Assembly (NCBI RefSeq): GCF_032854445.1
Contig: NC_088303.1
Span: forward strand, 27,385,265-27,411,500
Direction: 5' to 3'
DNA from: Liolophura sinensis
Taxonomy: Eukaryota; Mollusca; Polyplacophora; Chitonida; Chitonidae
Length of the DNA stretch: 26,236 bases
Within the stretch, counting starts at the first letter, position 1, and each line of letters begins with the position of its first letter. A model generated the notes under the pieces. It did no database searches. It worked only from the letters and a program-made list of their open reading frames with translations, and was not told the DNA's origin. Below, piece after piece: positions 1 to 12,700 of the stretch. The position numbers and the translations under genes are program-made.

Positions 1-336
1 CAGTTGCCCTCACCTAGACAACTCTGGGCAAAAGTAAACTTTCTTGAAGAAAATCATATCAGAACTTATTTCTACCTTGAAAGCGAAAGTGAAAGGTGAA
101 CATACTTTACCTATTTGTACACTGTAGGGGTTCAGTCCAAACTTTACATCTACATTTATTAGAGTTAATATTGAATCAGACTTTTACTCCACACTCAGCA
201 TTTATCAAGAGATTATAGCGGACTGATTAATTGGTATTTAACACTGAATTCAAGAATTTTTCACTTTATATGACGCCAGTCAAGGTTTTCGGTGGAAGTT
301 ATTTATAAACTCATACCCTTTGTCAGGTACTGGACA
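1..336. other. ACY1 intron, nothing recognised
   Basis: AT-rich sequence downstream of exon 11. I looked for the GGVAYNVVP-type exon expected next and for its splice sites and did not find them. Confidence 0.6.
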
Positions 337-566
337 ATTATTTATTTGTTTATGTGATTGGTGTTTTACGCCATACTCAATAATATTTGACATATATAAC
401 AACAGCCAGCATTACTGAGGGAGGAAATCAAGGATCTACCATCCGCAAGTTGTTGCCAGACCTTTCTATGTACAACTGGAGATGAATTAAGTCAGTATGA
501 GCTGGACTTGAACTCACAGCGAGCACAATGGTGATATGCCCCTGGGTACCGGACAAACCGCCTCAC
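337..566 (-). mobile_element. tRNA-derived SINE, minus orientation
   Basis: Starts with the tail as ttatttatttg, then attggtgttttacgccatac, then the body, and ends with the head containing gagctggacttgaactcaca. It is moderately diverged, with the head end degraded beyond 540. It lies in the ACY1 intron after exon 11. Confidence 0.85.
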
Positions 567-725
567 TTAAAGGGAGTCACAGTCAAACCAGTGAAAACTA
601 GACTCTAACAACGCCCTCACTGTTCCTCAGGTGACAGTGGAAGCGAGCTAGTGCTTTCACAGTCTGAGATGAGAATATTGCGCGGTCACTAAGGTCAAGA
701 CATAACTCTGAAAGATTGACTTTAC

Positions 726-792
726 CTCTAACTTGGTTAAGTTCACGGTGGTAACATCTCCTAATTTCAGACAGCTATCACAATCCATAAAT
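726..792 (-). CDS. ACY1: ACY1 exon 11, last visible
   Basis: 67 nt; acceptor tattttcag, donor gtaaag. Reads [20 protein letters not shown] then LE, matching human KEGSVTSVNLTKLEGG. It ends in phase 0 just before the conserved GGVAYNV segment, which I did not find at 1-725, so the following exon lies outside the window. Confidence 0.95.
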
Positions 793-3700
793 CTGAAAAT
801 AAACCATGTAAAATTAATGGATCAAAAGTCTTTAACTTAAACTCACAGCGACCGCACTAGTGAGTCCTAGGTCATTGTACCCTGTTGGTATGCTGGCCAC
901 CTCAGCCCTTATTGTGAAAATTATGCAAGACATTAGACCATTTGTTGCAGGTTGGTGGGTACCTCTTGATAAGTTCTTTTTCAACATATTCAATTGCTTT
1001 TTATGCTGTGGGCTTATTTTAAACCATTTAATTTTAAAGAATGTAATGAGCATTGAGGCTAAACCTATCATTTTTACATGATATTAAAATGAATGGTAAG
1101 AGTACATTCCAAATCTTTCTCTACCACAAAATTTTCAACCAAAGTCAATTACTTTTTCTCTTCCTTGGCTCGCAGTTCAAGCAGTCTAGTCATGACTTTA
1201 TGCTGTAAAAAGAAAAAAAACAAAACATTAAATCTTATGTGAAATGTCAAAGGCTAAATGTTTCCAATATTTCTGAACACCACATTACATTATCTATTTT
1301 TTCAAAAAAAGGAGATTAAAAAATGACTGTACCTGAAAATGCTCAATCACTCATTTGTCAGTCAGCCACATTACAAAACAGCTACACAAAGATCTGGATG
1401 ACATTTTGTGCACAGGTGTGACCTGGATAACTGACCAGTCCTCAATATTGTTGGCTGCAATCAGGATCTCAACTTTTTAATTAATTCTCCATTAATAAGA
1501 CAGTTATGAGATAAATGCAGAGTTTTGTCCCTTTGTAGCATTCACGGCCATGTATATTTTGCTTAGTGTGGCTCAGTTCACTCAGATGTAATCAACCAAG
1601 GCATAGATAATAATGCACAGTGAAGGTTGAATATCATTAACATTTTTAGAGTGAGATGTGAAAAAGAGAACACACGAGACACGAAGCGCTGGACAGGTTA
1701 TCATTTCCACCTTTCACAAGAAAATATTTATAATTTACAACATTCCCTGTGCAATATAGTATTTATTATTTATACTCTGGCAATATCACAATTCTGTGTA
1801 TTTGAACAAGTTTAAGTAATATTTTCAGCTGTAGGCCATCTTTGACCACATACAACGTGACATCGCACATGACGTCTTGTTGTGTGACATAGGAATGTTA
1901 AAGCTGACGGAACTTGTCATTATGACGTCATTCCGCTGAGCTTGACATGGAATGTCATAAACCTAAACGGTGTTTGGGTGTGTAATAACAAAAGTGATGT
2001 CTAACTTAGGCACTGAGATATCACTTTAATCAGTGCAGAAAATCCTGATATCACACAAAGTTGATTATTTAGGCTATGTTTACATCAGGTAGATTTATCA
2101 CGTGCTGTGCAGTCAGTGGTTTACTCTGGACACTTCATTTTACTCCATACATAAACCTGTCTGCCATTGTAAAGTGAGAAATTATTAAGCACACCATTAA
2201 ACACCAGGGGGCCTCTATGGCTTAGTTGGTTAGCACACTAGCACAGCGTAATGACCCAGGATCCTCTCACCAATGCGGTCAGTGTGAGTTCAAGTCCAGC
2301 TCATGATGGCTTCCTCTCCTTCCGTACATGGGAAGGTCAGGCAGCAACCTGTGAATGGTCATGGGGTTCCCCTGGGCTTTGCCCGGTTTCCTGCCACCTT
2401 AATGCTGGCTGCTGTCGTATAAGTGAAATATTCTTGAGTACGGCACAAAACACCAATCAAATAAACAAAATAAATAAATTCAGGGGTGTGAATACAATTT
2501 AGAACTGGCAAATGAAAGTTGGACCATCGCACATATCTTGAACATACACTGATAATGTAAAGCTTTTTTTTTCTTATTCACATACAGACATGTAGCCAAT
2601 AAGTCAGAAAATAATATTTTGATTTCTCTTAAATGTTCACGTTTTCAACCTTACTCACCACTTTCTCTGCAGCTGTGTCCTGGATAAATCTTGAACCATG
2701 GCCTGGTTTTCCCGGACACTTCACCCGCAACCCTGTAACACAGGCAACAGCCACACGTGATCATGGCAACCTCTATACTATAAGCAAGATACCATACCAA
2801 CAACTATTACTGTATCAAACTGATATGAATTCCAAATCAGAAAACACAAATCATGAATGTCATTACAGGTTCCAGAATCTTAGTGATTCTGGTCAATATG
2901 AAACATGCGTGGCCACCTTGCATAAAAAAGTAGTTAACCAAGGCATTTAATTATTCCAAATGTTACTTGATACTGATTTTATTTTTACCCATTTATACAT
3001 GATTGTTGATTAATGCTCAAGAATATTTCATCTAATACACGATGGGGAGAAGTTTTATGGGCAGAGAAAATTTTTTTACATTTTTTTATTCGTTTGTTTG
3101 ATGTGTAACATCATACCCTAGAATTACTGCGTATTTGATTTATGAGAGGAAGAGACTAGACTGTCTGAATTTTTTACCTTAAAGCTGAAAAAATGTACTT
3201 TAAAATGTCATCATTTTGTGAGAAATGAAACCCACAAAGTTAGGGCATCCACAAAAGAAAAGAATGGCAATGAAGATGCTATACCTGCTTGATTATTATA
3301 TTGTGTGTTTTTGAGACATTATACTGCCCAATGATCAGCTGAATGTGCCGCACAACTGTACAATCAGATTTGCAAGATATGCATGTTATGAAAAGAGTTC
3401 TGTTGACAAGTCAAAAAAAACTACAACTAAACAAAAGGAATGGCTCACTGCTGCACTATAAGCCTTGCATGAGAAGTAGTTTAGTGGCCTAGTGGTTAGC
3501 AGTGCTAATGCAGCATGATGACCCAGCAGCCTCTCACCAATGGAACCACTGTGAGTTCAAATCCAGTTCATCCTAGATTTCTCTTCAGTCATTAGTGAAG
3601 GTCTGCCAGCACCTTGAGGATGGTCATGGGTTTAGCCAGGCTCTGCCCAATTTTCCTCCCAACATAACTGCTGGCCAAAATCATATCAGTGAAATATTCT

Positions 3701-6700
3701 TGAGTAAAAAGGTACAAAGCTCCAATTAAATAAATAAATAAATAAATAAAGTAGTTTTATAAGCACTCGCAGGATATGTGAGGATAAATTACATAAGTAC
3801 AGAGAGAGGTTAAAATTACCAGCCACACATTCTAGTACCGCTGACTATTATTACCTACACCAAGCTGATCGCTCTCCATAAAATACAGTGTAGCTGTCAG
3901 TGGGATTTGCCAGGCCTGAAACACAAAGCACACCAGTGCCTAATACATGTTGATACTTCAACTGTTTTTCAGTTAAAGCTTAACTTTTTATTTCAGATGA
4001 CACATTATGCTTGATTCTGGCTTTTAACCAGCTTATAGAGCCAATTAAAGAGGGCCAAATGGCAGTTCCAATTACATCTTCCAAATCTAAGAGTGATTTT
4101 GACAGGAAAGTGATAAAAGTCTAGCATAAAGAAGCACAAGACTAAAGACAGAGTAATCATACTTGTCAGTTTTGAAGACATGTACTGTATTTCACCTAAA
4201 GTTTAGCATTTTTGAAATGACACATTTTACTTGATTCTCAGTGCCAATACATGACGTTGCATGATGAGAACTGCAGTTTTCTCAACCAGATCACACATGC
4301 CAGCTAACACATTTTATTGGATCACTTAAGAGTAAGTGAGTAAGTTCAGTAAGGATGGATTGATTTCTTGATGTTGGCATCAGACATATCATTTCAGGTA
4401 TTTATATCCTTCTGAAAGTGCATTTTTACACACCACACTATGAGTGAACTAGAGTAATACTCATATTTGTGTAAATGTATGAATGAACCAATAAATGATA
4501 ATGCATGATGAGAACTGCAGTTTTTTCAACCAGGTCACACATGGCAGCCAGTTTCCTTAGTTGTATAACTTTTGAACTTTTTACACCAAAACTTCTACAA
4601 ACACACAAGTATTCGTTATTTTTTTATTTTTTTTTTTATTTGACTGGTGTTTTACTTATATGATGGCAGCCAGCATTATGGTGGGAGGAAGCCAGGTAGA
4701 GCCCAGGGCAAACCCACAACCATCCACAGGTTGCTGGCAGACCATCCAACATTGGCCCAGAAAGGAAGCCAGCTTGAGATGGATAACTCAACATGACTGC
4801 GTCAGTGAGAGGCTCCTGGGTCACTGCGCTGCACAATCGTGCTAACCCCCTCGGCCACAGAGGCCCCGCACACACACATATGAAGGTTAATTATGATACA
4901 GATATTTTCAAGTATGTTCACCTTCATCTAAAACAAATCCGACATTGAGCTGTTTGAAGCGCTCATCCTTGACGAAGACAGCCATGCCTGTGTGACCTCC
5001 AATCTCCTCATCTGTTGAGCATATACCATTGTGCATATAAGCAAACTGTTGTGACAATGAAATGATGTAAACGGACAATCAAACATTCTATAAATGCAAG
5101 TTTCAAAATAATATCTGCGTAAAAATATCCTGTAGGCCATGTTCGGATTAATCGATAGAAAAAGATGTAATTTACAGTAAAAAAAAAATCAAATGCTACT
5201 CTTATTAATGTTTAAAAAATGAAATATGCATATATAAATATGTCTGAACTATGTCATCAAATGGGATGAACATCTGTAAAGACCCACAACATATACTTTA
5301 AAATGATGTCATCCACGGCTCATGGTTGTGACATGAGTTGTGTTATGAGTTGTGACACGAGTATGTTCCACACCATGTGTCTCTGATCTTAGACGCGTTC
5401 ATATTCAACACTGCATGCAGTGGGAAAGTCCAAAGTATATTAATAAACATAATTTCATACTGAGCTTTTAAAAACGAGTGAATGACAACATTCTGACTCT
5501 TGCAATGTACATAGCCTTGAAATACATGTAGTAAATTAATGAGAAATTAAAATGCTTCATGAACCATATTTTAGCACATCTACATGTACAAGCAGTTCAT
5601 AGTTGTTCAATGCTACTACCACCTGATGTACCCTTAGCATGGCTTAGCAAAGTGCCTTAAATTCAACCCCGTGAATGGCACAGTATTTTTTAATATGTCG
5701 AATTTTTACTTCAATCTGCTCAGAAAAACCATGTGAAACCTCAGATGTTTATCTTTATTTTCAAATGGTTGCATAAACACCGGTATATGTGATGACTTCT
5801 ACCACAGTGAGGATATAGAACCGCTGAATGTACAAACCTGGTACAAAAGACAAGTGAATGGTTCTCAGCAATCTCTTTCCAGAATTCTTCAATCTCCGGA
5901 TAGCCTCAATGTACCTGTTGTCACACACATGAGCATTCAGTTCTGGGAACACTTTAATTTGTATCATAACTCTTCCACTTCATGCAGAACCATAACAAAG
6001 TATAAGTAACAAAGAAGCTTTACTGTCTTATACACTCAACATCCTTTTTTGATGAAGTGTTAATTTTCCATTGAAACATACATGACAAATCATTTGCTGG
6101 AAACAACTTTCACAGGGTTCCCACCCCTAACTAAAAATCAACTTTAAGAACTTTAACCGACAATTCAGCCTCAAATTTGAATGACATTAAGCCTCAGTTT
6201 TTAGGGAATTAATACTACTTATGAATCATAACTGAGGCTTGTAACACAAGTGAAGTAAGAACGCACTGGGACAGGCCTTTGAAATCAGGGTTAGCAGTTA
6301 GTTTCAACCATTTATCTGTCATATCTATTCATAAAAAAAATAACATCATGTTGTTATAACCTACACTAAAATGATACAAGAACATCTATAAGATCTATTA
6401 AAAAATGCTTTGCATCTTAGAACAAGAAGGTTCAAAATATTTAATTAAAATTTTAGTATCAATAGGATGAAGATTCTGATCATGCCTCATACCAAAGAGG
6501 TTGAATATGCAGGGCTTTGTAGGCTATCTGGATAGGTGTTCTGATCATGTCTCATACCAATGAGGTTGAATATGCAGGGCTTTGTGGGGTATCTGGACAG
6601 GTGTTCTGATCATGTTTCATACCAATGAGGTTGAATATGCAGGGCTTTGTGGGGTATCTGGACAGGCGTTCTGATCATGTCTCATACCAATGAGGTTGAA

Positions 6701-9700
6701 TATGCAGGGCTTTGTGGGTTATCTGGACAGGTGTTCTGATTTTGATTAAGTCTCTCTTTTTTTTCTTTTTTCACCACAAATTATTCTTACATGTAAGAAA
6801 AACCATTTTTGTGTTTGATCCAAATCATCATGCAAATAACATAATTAAGTACTTAATTGTATACATTAATTTCACATTCTTGAATTACAGTGATTAAATT
6901 TTTTAGGCTATGAGATTTGCCCCCCTACATATTGTTGTTCCACAAAAACAAGTCAAGAATCAAGGTAAACCTGCTGTGAATAATACTCACTGTATTCCTA
7001 CACACTTCATATCCTGCAGAGGAATAAATAGTACATGATTATAAGCAGCTGGGTAATGATAATGTATGCAGTATACTTGACACGTACAGGATATGTGTGT
7101 TATCATACTGTCATGACACTGCAGGATAGAAGGCCTTTGACTGTCACCACATTTTAACATGTGCATACACATGTACATGTAGTGGGTTACTAAGTACAAA
7201 GGGCATCCGTGGGTGACGGGGTTAGCACCCCAGCATGGTGCAATGACCCAGGAGCCTCTCACCAATGCAGTCACTGTGAGTTCTAGTCCAGCTTATGCTG
7301 GCTTCCTCTCCAGCCGTACGTGGGAAGGTCTGCCATAAACCTGTGAATGGTTGTAAGCTTCCCCCAGACTCTGCCCGGTTTCCTCCAACCATATTGCTGG
7401 CTGCCATAGTATAAGTGAAATATTATTGAGTACAGTGTAAAACACAATCAAATAAATAAATTTAAATAGCAGAACCAAGTGTTCTTTGGGACTTCTTTGT
7501 CCTTAAATATACATCCTTTTTATTTTGTAATCTACTCATGTACATCAGATTCATTAAAAGTTTGTCAAAAAAAAACTGTTAGCCACAGCTACAAAATTCA
7601 GAATGAATAACTTGTATTCCACAAACCTGTTTAAGATATGGATGTCAAAATCTATAATGCTTCATGTTTGAACCAAAGAACCGAAGAGTGCATGCACATA
7701 TGCAATTAAATAAACTATTAAGGGGTACTGGTAATAAAAAGCATTTACCAGATCATGTGTTCCAATGAGAACAGAAACCAGTGTGAGTGCTGCTTTTGTG
7801 CAACGGTGTAGCAGGTAAGAATTATTATCAACTTGATTTTGACATATCTTCACTGACAAATTAATGCTGAAAATTGTTTTTTTATATGTCCTCACTGAAA
7901 TATTTATGATAAAAGTTGTTTTTTTTCCCCTTAAGAGGAAGTCTACTTTAAAGCCTTCAAACATTCTTTAAAAAGTTTTATCGTAAATGATTTATGATTG
8001 CATGGTAGTGGTAATAATCCCCCACATCATGACATGTCACAATGTTCCTGAAACCATTATTTTTTGCAGTGAAAAAATCACCTTACCTGCGATCCACGGG
8101 CATAGATATCTCCATTATCCATCTTATCTGCACTGAAGGGATCTACTTTCCAGTGTTCCTGGAAAACAAAACAACAATGGTTCCAAGTCTTCCTCAAGCA
8201 AACAATAATCACAGTCCTTCTAATAAAGCACTACCATATAACTTAAGAGTTCATTGTAATTAACTTCAAATTTCAAGAGACAGTGTTCACAAGCCTTTCA
8301 TAAAATTTATCTTTAATGATTCCATTCCAACGACCTTGAAGAAATAGGTCAAGGTCACTGAAAACCAACAGGGTTCTTCCTCACGACAAAGTGTAAGTGG
8401 GGTTAAGTTTTGTGAACTTGGAATGAACTCTTTAGGAGGATTGTTAATGAGAAAATCCACTGAAGTACTATAATATCCTTGGCCAATCCTGGCCACATGG
8501 TGTGAAAATCAAACCAAGAGACTCCAACCCATTTGTTTAAATACTGTAAATGGCTTGCTATGGGTTTTCGAAATCCAATTTCTGCTCTCATACTCATTAT
8601 CTTACCATGAAGACAGGCACAACATCTGTGTGAGAGTTGAGTAAGACACTGGGCAGGGACGGGCACTTTCCTGGCCAGCTGAGTACAAATACACGTCGAC
8701 CTGTGCTCAGCTGAAATAAATAATCCATTAGAAATTTTACTATGATGCAGTTCCATTTCACTTTGAATTGAATGTGTCAAAATAATAGTAATATATCTAC
8801 AGCACATCGTTCGTTTGCTTGAGATGAATTTACAACTAGTCAACTTCTAAAATCTGACAGTGGTACCCTTCATAACAATAAGCTCACACTCCAGTCATCC
8901 AGATAACTGACACTCCAGCTCATACCTAATCAGTGAGTCACTGTGAGTCACAGTAGATATACATGTACACCATTACCATGAAGAAGACACCATACAGCAA
9001 CATGACACCTTAACATAAGTAGATCACATGAGATTTAAGGGTCTCTTATAAGGTACAATATGATGTGCATTCTTTACATAAAAATAAGGCATGCATATAA
9101 AATGTTATTACAAAGATTGAAACAGTGTTTCTGTGTTTCCTGACATGACTTGACATGTGCCCCGCCCCTTTGACCCCAGTGACCTTGGCATTGTTCAAGA
9201 TTTCTGTACAAAATCTGCTAGTGGTGGCAGTGATGTAAAGAAAAGTGAACACATAGAGCTGTGCAATAAGAAACATGATACAATACTGGTACATGAATAT
9301 TTAACCAATGAGCCATTTTTAACCCCTTCTTTGTAAAGTAGATGTTCTGTAGTTTGGGAAATACAGATCTCTCCCATTCAAAGTTACATATAACTGGCAT
9401 CTGCCGATTTCTGTGAAGCTCTAGATGGGACTGGATCTACACCACAGATACATTGCAGATTTATTAAAGTCAACATGCATTTTCACCCAAAATTATTTAC
9501 ATGTGGGGTTTCTGACCTGAATAATCTGGTAAGAGAGGTCCAACTCTTCAGCCATCTTCGTCAAAAAGGCCAATGCTCCATCTAAGTTTACAAGATATTA
9601 TTTTCAGCCATACCAATGACCATAAATACAGTCTGCAGGGAGATATACATGTAAATGATGCAAACGATGAGGCTAGATCTCCTGAAAGGTCATATTAAAA

Positions 9701-12700
9701 ATTTGATAACAATGCATAACCTGAATGACCTGCAAAAGAAGACCATACTCTAATCTTAAGTTTTATTGGGATTTTGATAAACTAAATTAATTCTATTATT
9801 ATTTATCTCTCAATGCTAATATTCTTAAAATCCTTACTAATCTTAGCCAAAAAGAAAAACAAGAGAGTTCCCAACTGACTTTGTAAGCACTCTGGGACCT
9901 GTCTCCCATTTTACCATAATTTCATTAGGTGTGAAGCATCGGTGAACAGCTTTGAAAACAGACATGATTTTTACCAGTTTTGGGGAATGGTGTTTGCTAA
10001 TGACTTTTAAAATAAAATGAAAATAACTACTATTTTGAAAGCTTTTAAAGTGATTTATCAAGCATCAAAAATATGGAAAATGGTATCTTGCATTATTTTA
10101 CTAAAGTTTTTCTGCTAATTTGTAATATAAAGGAAAAAGTTGTAGAGAATTGTTGACAAAAGTTCAGGTGAACTCAATATGTAATCCCTTAACAAATATA
10201 TTCCTATTTATATGGTGGATATAAGGAATGAGGCAGTTGATTACCATGGCAACTGCTGAAAGGCATGACCTTCTGTATCTATGTACACTAAGTCAAAAAC
10301 ATACAAACTGTAGCAGAAAATGGGAAAACAGCAATCTGGCTACCATGACCACAGAATGGACAAATGTGATTTAGTGTGACACACAATTAAGAGAGACAGA
10401 TTTCTTGTGCTTATACTAGCAGTAGCTTTAGTGGAAATTTCACTTTGTTGTAGAGTGCTGGGCCCAGTTTCACAAAGACGTACATGTGAAATAATCACCC
10501 ATATAGGACAATGATATGGTAACAGTTCTTTTGGGAGAGTGGAAGGATTTAAGTGGGGAGCTGTATAACAGGAGTTGGTTTCCACTGCTTATACCAGCAG
10601 TAGCTAGTGGGAATTTCCTTTTGGGTAAGGTGGTAGATCGAGGGCTGCTCTTCGCCTGTGGAGAACTGAGTTCGAATCTTGGTGTGATCGTCCCACACGG
10701 TAAATCCTTTAACTGTTACAAATGTATTGTCAGTGACTGTGTACATGCATGTATCCACTAAAACTTTATCAGATAGGGCAATAATATAGAACATTTAGGA
10801 CCTAACATGCGTTTATTTCAATCCATGCACATGCTAAACAAACGGAGCTGTAGCCCCAGACACTAATATAGTCAGAGAATCAGACAGGCAAAATATGATA
10901 CCATACATCGATAGGATTCCATAATCCGAATGACAAAACAATATTTATCATAAAATGACGGCCAAAAGAAACTTTACAAAGAGTCTGAATCAATACATTT
11001 TGCCAAAGCAAAAAACTGGATGACTGAACTTTATATTGAAAAGACCAATGACTTTAGATATTGAAAGTCTTGAGTAAGAACGGACAAAGCAGCCCTCAAA
11101 TCATTTTACAAGCGAACAAACAGAGCAGGGGTAGAAAAATAGCCATTCCATCTTGGTTAACAATGGCCAGAGTATACAAAAAGTTGATGATTTTTAAAAT
11201 CAGTCATTATCAAACCCAATCAATATCGCATGTGGCCACCCCTTGCTTCCATGCATGAAAAAACTCTCCGACGCATAGAAAAAGTCAGTCGTCTGATGAG
11301 ATGATGTGGGATTCGTTGCCATTCATTTTGGAGAGCAAATGCCAGTTCTTCTCGGTTGTCTGCAAGGTATGGCCGTTGTCTTATTCCACGACCCATGATA
11401 TCCCAAAGGTGTTCCATGGGGGACATATCTGTGGAACGTACAGGCCACTGCAAGACGTTGACACCATTGATGTCCAGGAACTTCTGCACAACTTGAGTTG
11501 TATGGGGTCTGGTGATGTCATGCTGGTACAGGACACCAATTGGCTGCTGTTGAAGGAATGGCAGGACAACAGGATGTAGAATTTCATACACGTAATGTTG
11601 AGCTGTTAGGTTCCCGCTGATGATGACCAGTGGTGTCCGTTCCTCTCCACAAATTCCACCCCACACCATCATGCTGTCGCCATTAAATGGTACCACCTCC
11701 TGGACACACGATGCAGCTGTTCGTTTGCCTCTTCGACAGTAAACTTGCTGTCTGCCATCGGTTCGAAACAGGCAGAAGCGGCTTTCATCCATGAAAACAA
11801 CACCTTGCCAATCACGTTGCTGCGTACAATTCAAGCCCATCACAACCTCTAGCGAGGATGTTCGGCTGTCAACAACTGCCCTCTGAATGGCCGATAGACC
11901 CTAATTCCCTGAGCCATGAGTCTCCTGGATACGATCTGCCGACTGTGACCTAAGGCATTGATTGACGATGACGTTACTGTCAGGAAGCGGTTCCTCAGGT
12001 GTAAGGTGCGCAGGTACCATCTTCTCTGGGCATAGTTACCCTAGGCCTGCCTGTCCTTAGCCTGTCTGATGTCTGCCCTGTCTGTCTGTAACGTTGCATC
12101 AAGTTTGACACCGATACACGAGAGCAGCCGAAGGTCCTTGCAATGTGGGTATGGGTGGCTCCCATGGATACCATACCCAGGCCTCTCTCGTGTTGTTCTG
12201 GAGTCAATAGAGGCATTACTTTAGTCAGTGCGCAAGTCCAGCACACTGTGTGCAACGTTTTTATACACTTATTACATGTACAGTTGTGGTCATCCCTGGG
12301 TCATGTGATTTTTCAACTTTTTTCGTTGTCTCAAAACAAGTTCGTGTGGGCGTATATGACGCTTGTCGCACATGGGAACATGCTTCGTACAATGTTTTCC
12401 TAGAATAATTTGGTAATAATTTGCTGAAAAGGCTGGTTAAATTTAAATCACGGAGTCGTAAAGTTTCTTTCGGTCGTCAGTTTATGTAATGAATGCTCTG
12501 TTATAGTAGGACAATGAGTTATCACATGGAAAGACACTTATATCATTTGTTTTTCCATGCACACAACACAAAGCTCTAAGAACCGATGTAAATCTATAGC
12601 CTAAGCATGAGGATGCGGAATGACTGATATCACTGACATCACCTGTCATTCAATCCAACTGTACAACACTGTAGACTACTTCAATTAAGTTAAACATTTG

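Noticed and set aside
4636-4875. Open frames of 60-112 codons over SINEs (also at 2251, 7222, 14893, 18012, 18192)
   Set aside because: They are translations of the repeat itself; the same peptide patterns recur at each SINE and no gene structure surrounds them.
8403-8843. 146-codon minus-strand open frame
   Set aside because: It overlaps ACY1 exon 3 in the wrong frame. The conserved SHTDVVPVF reading is in another frame, bounded by splice sites.
10640-10710. A tRNA gene
   Set aside because: A- and B-box-like words are present but I could not form an acceptor stem or anticodon arm. The local duplication suggests a SINE remnant.
11301-11579. Plus-strand open frames over the Tc1 elements (also 22310, 22315, 23055)
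   Set aside because: They are antisense shadows of the transposase coding strand.
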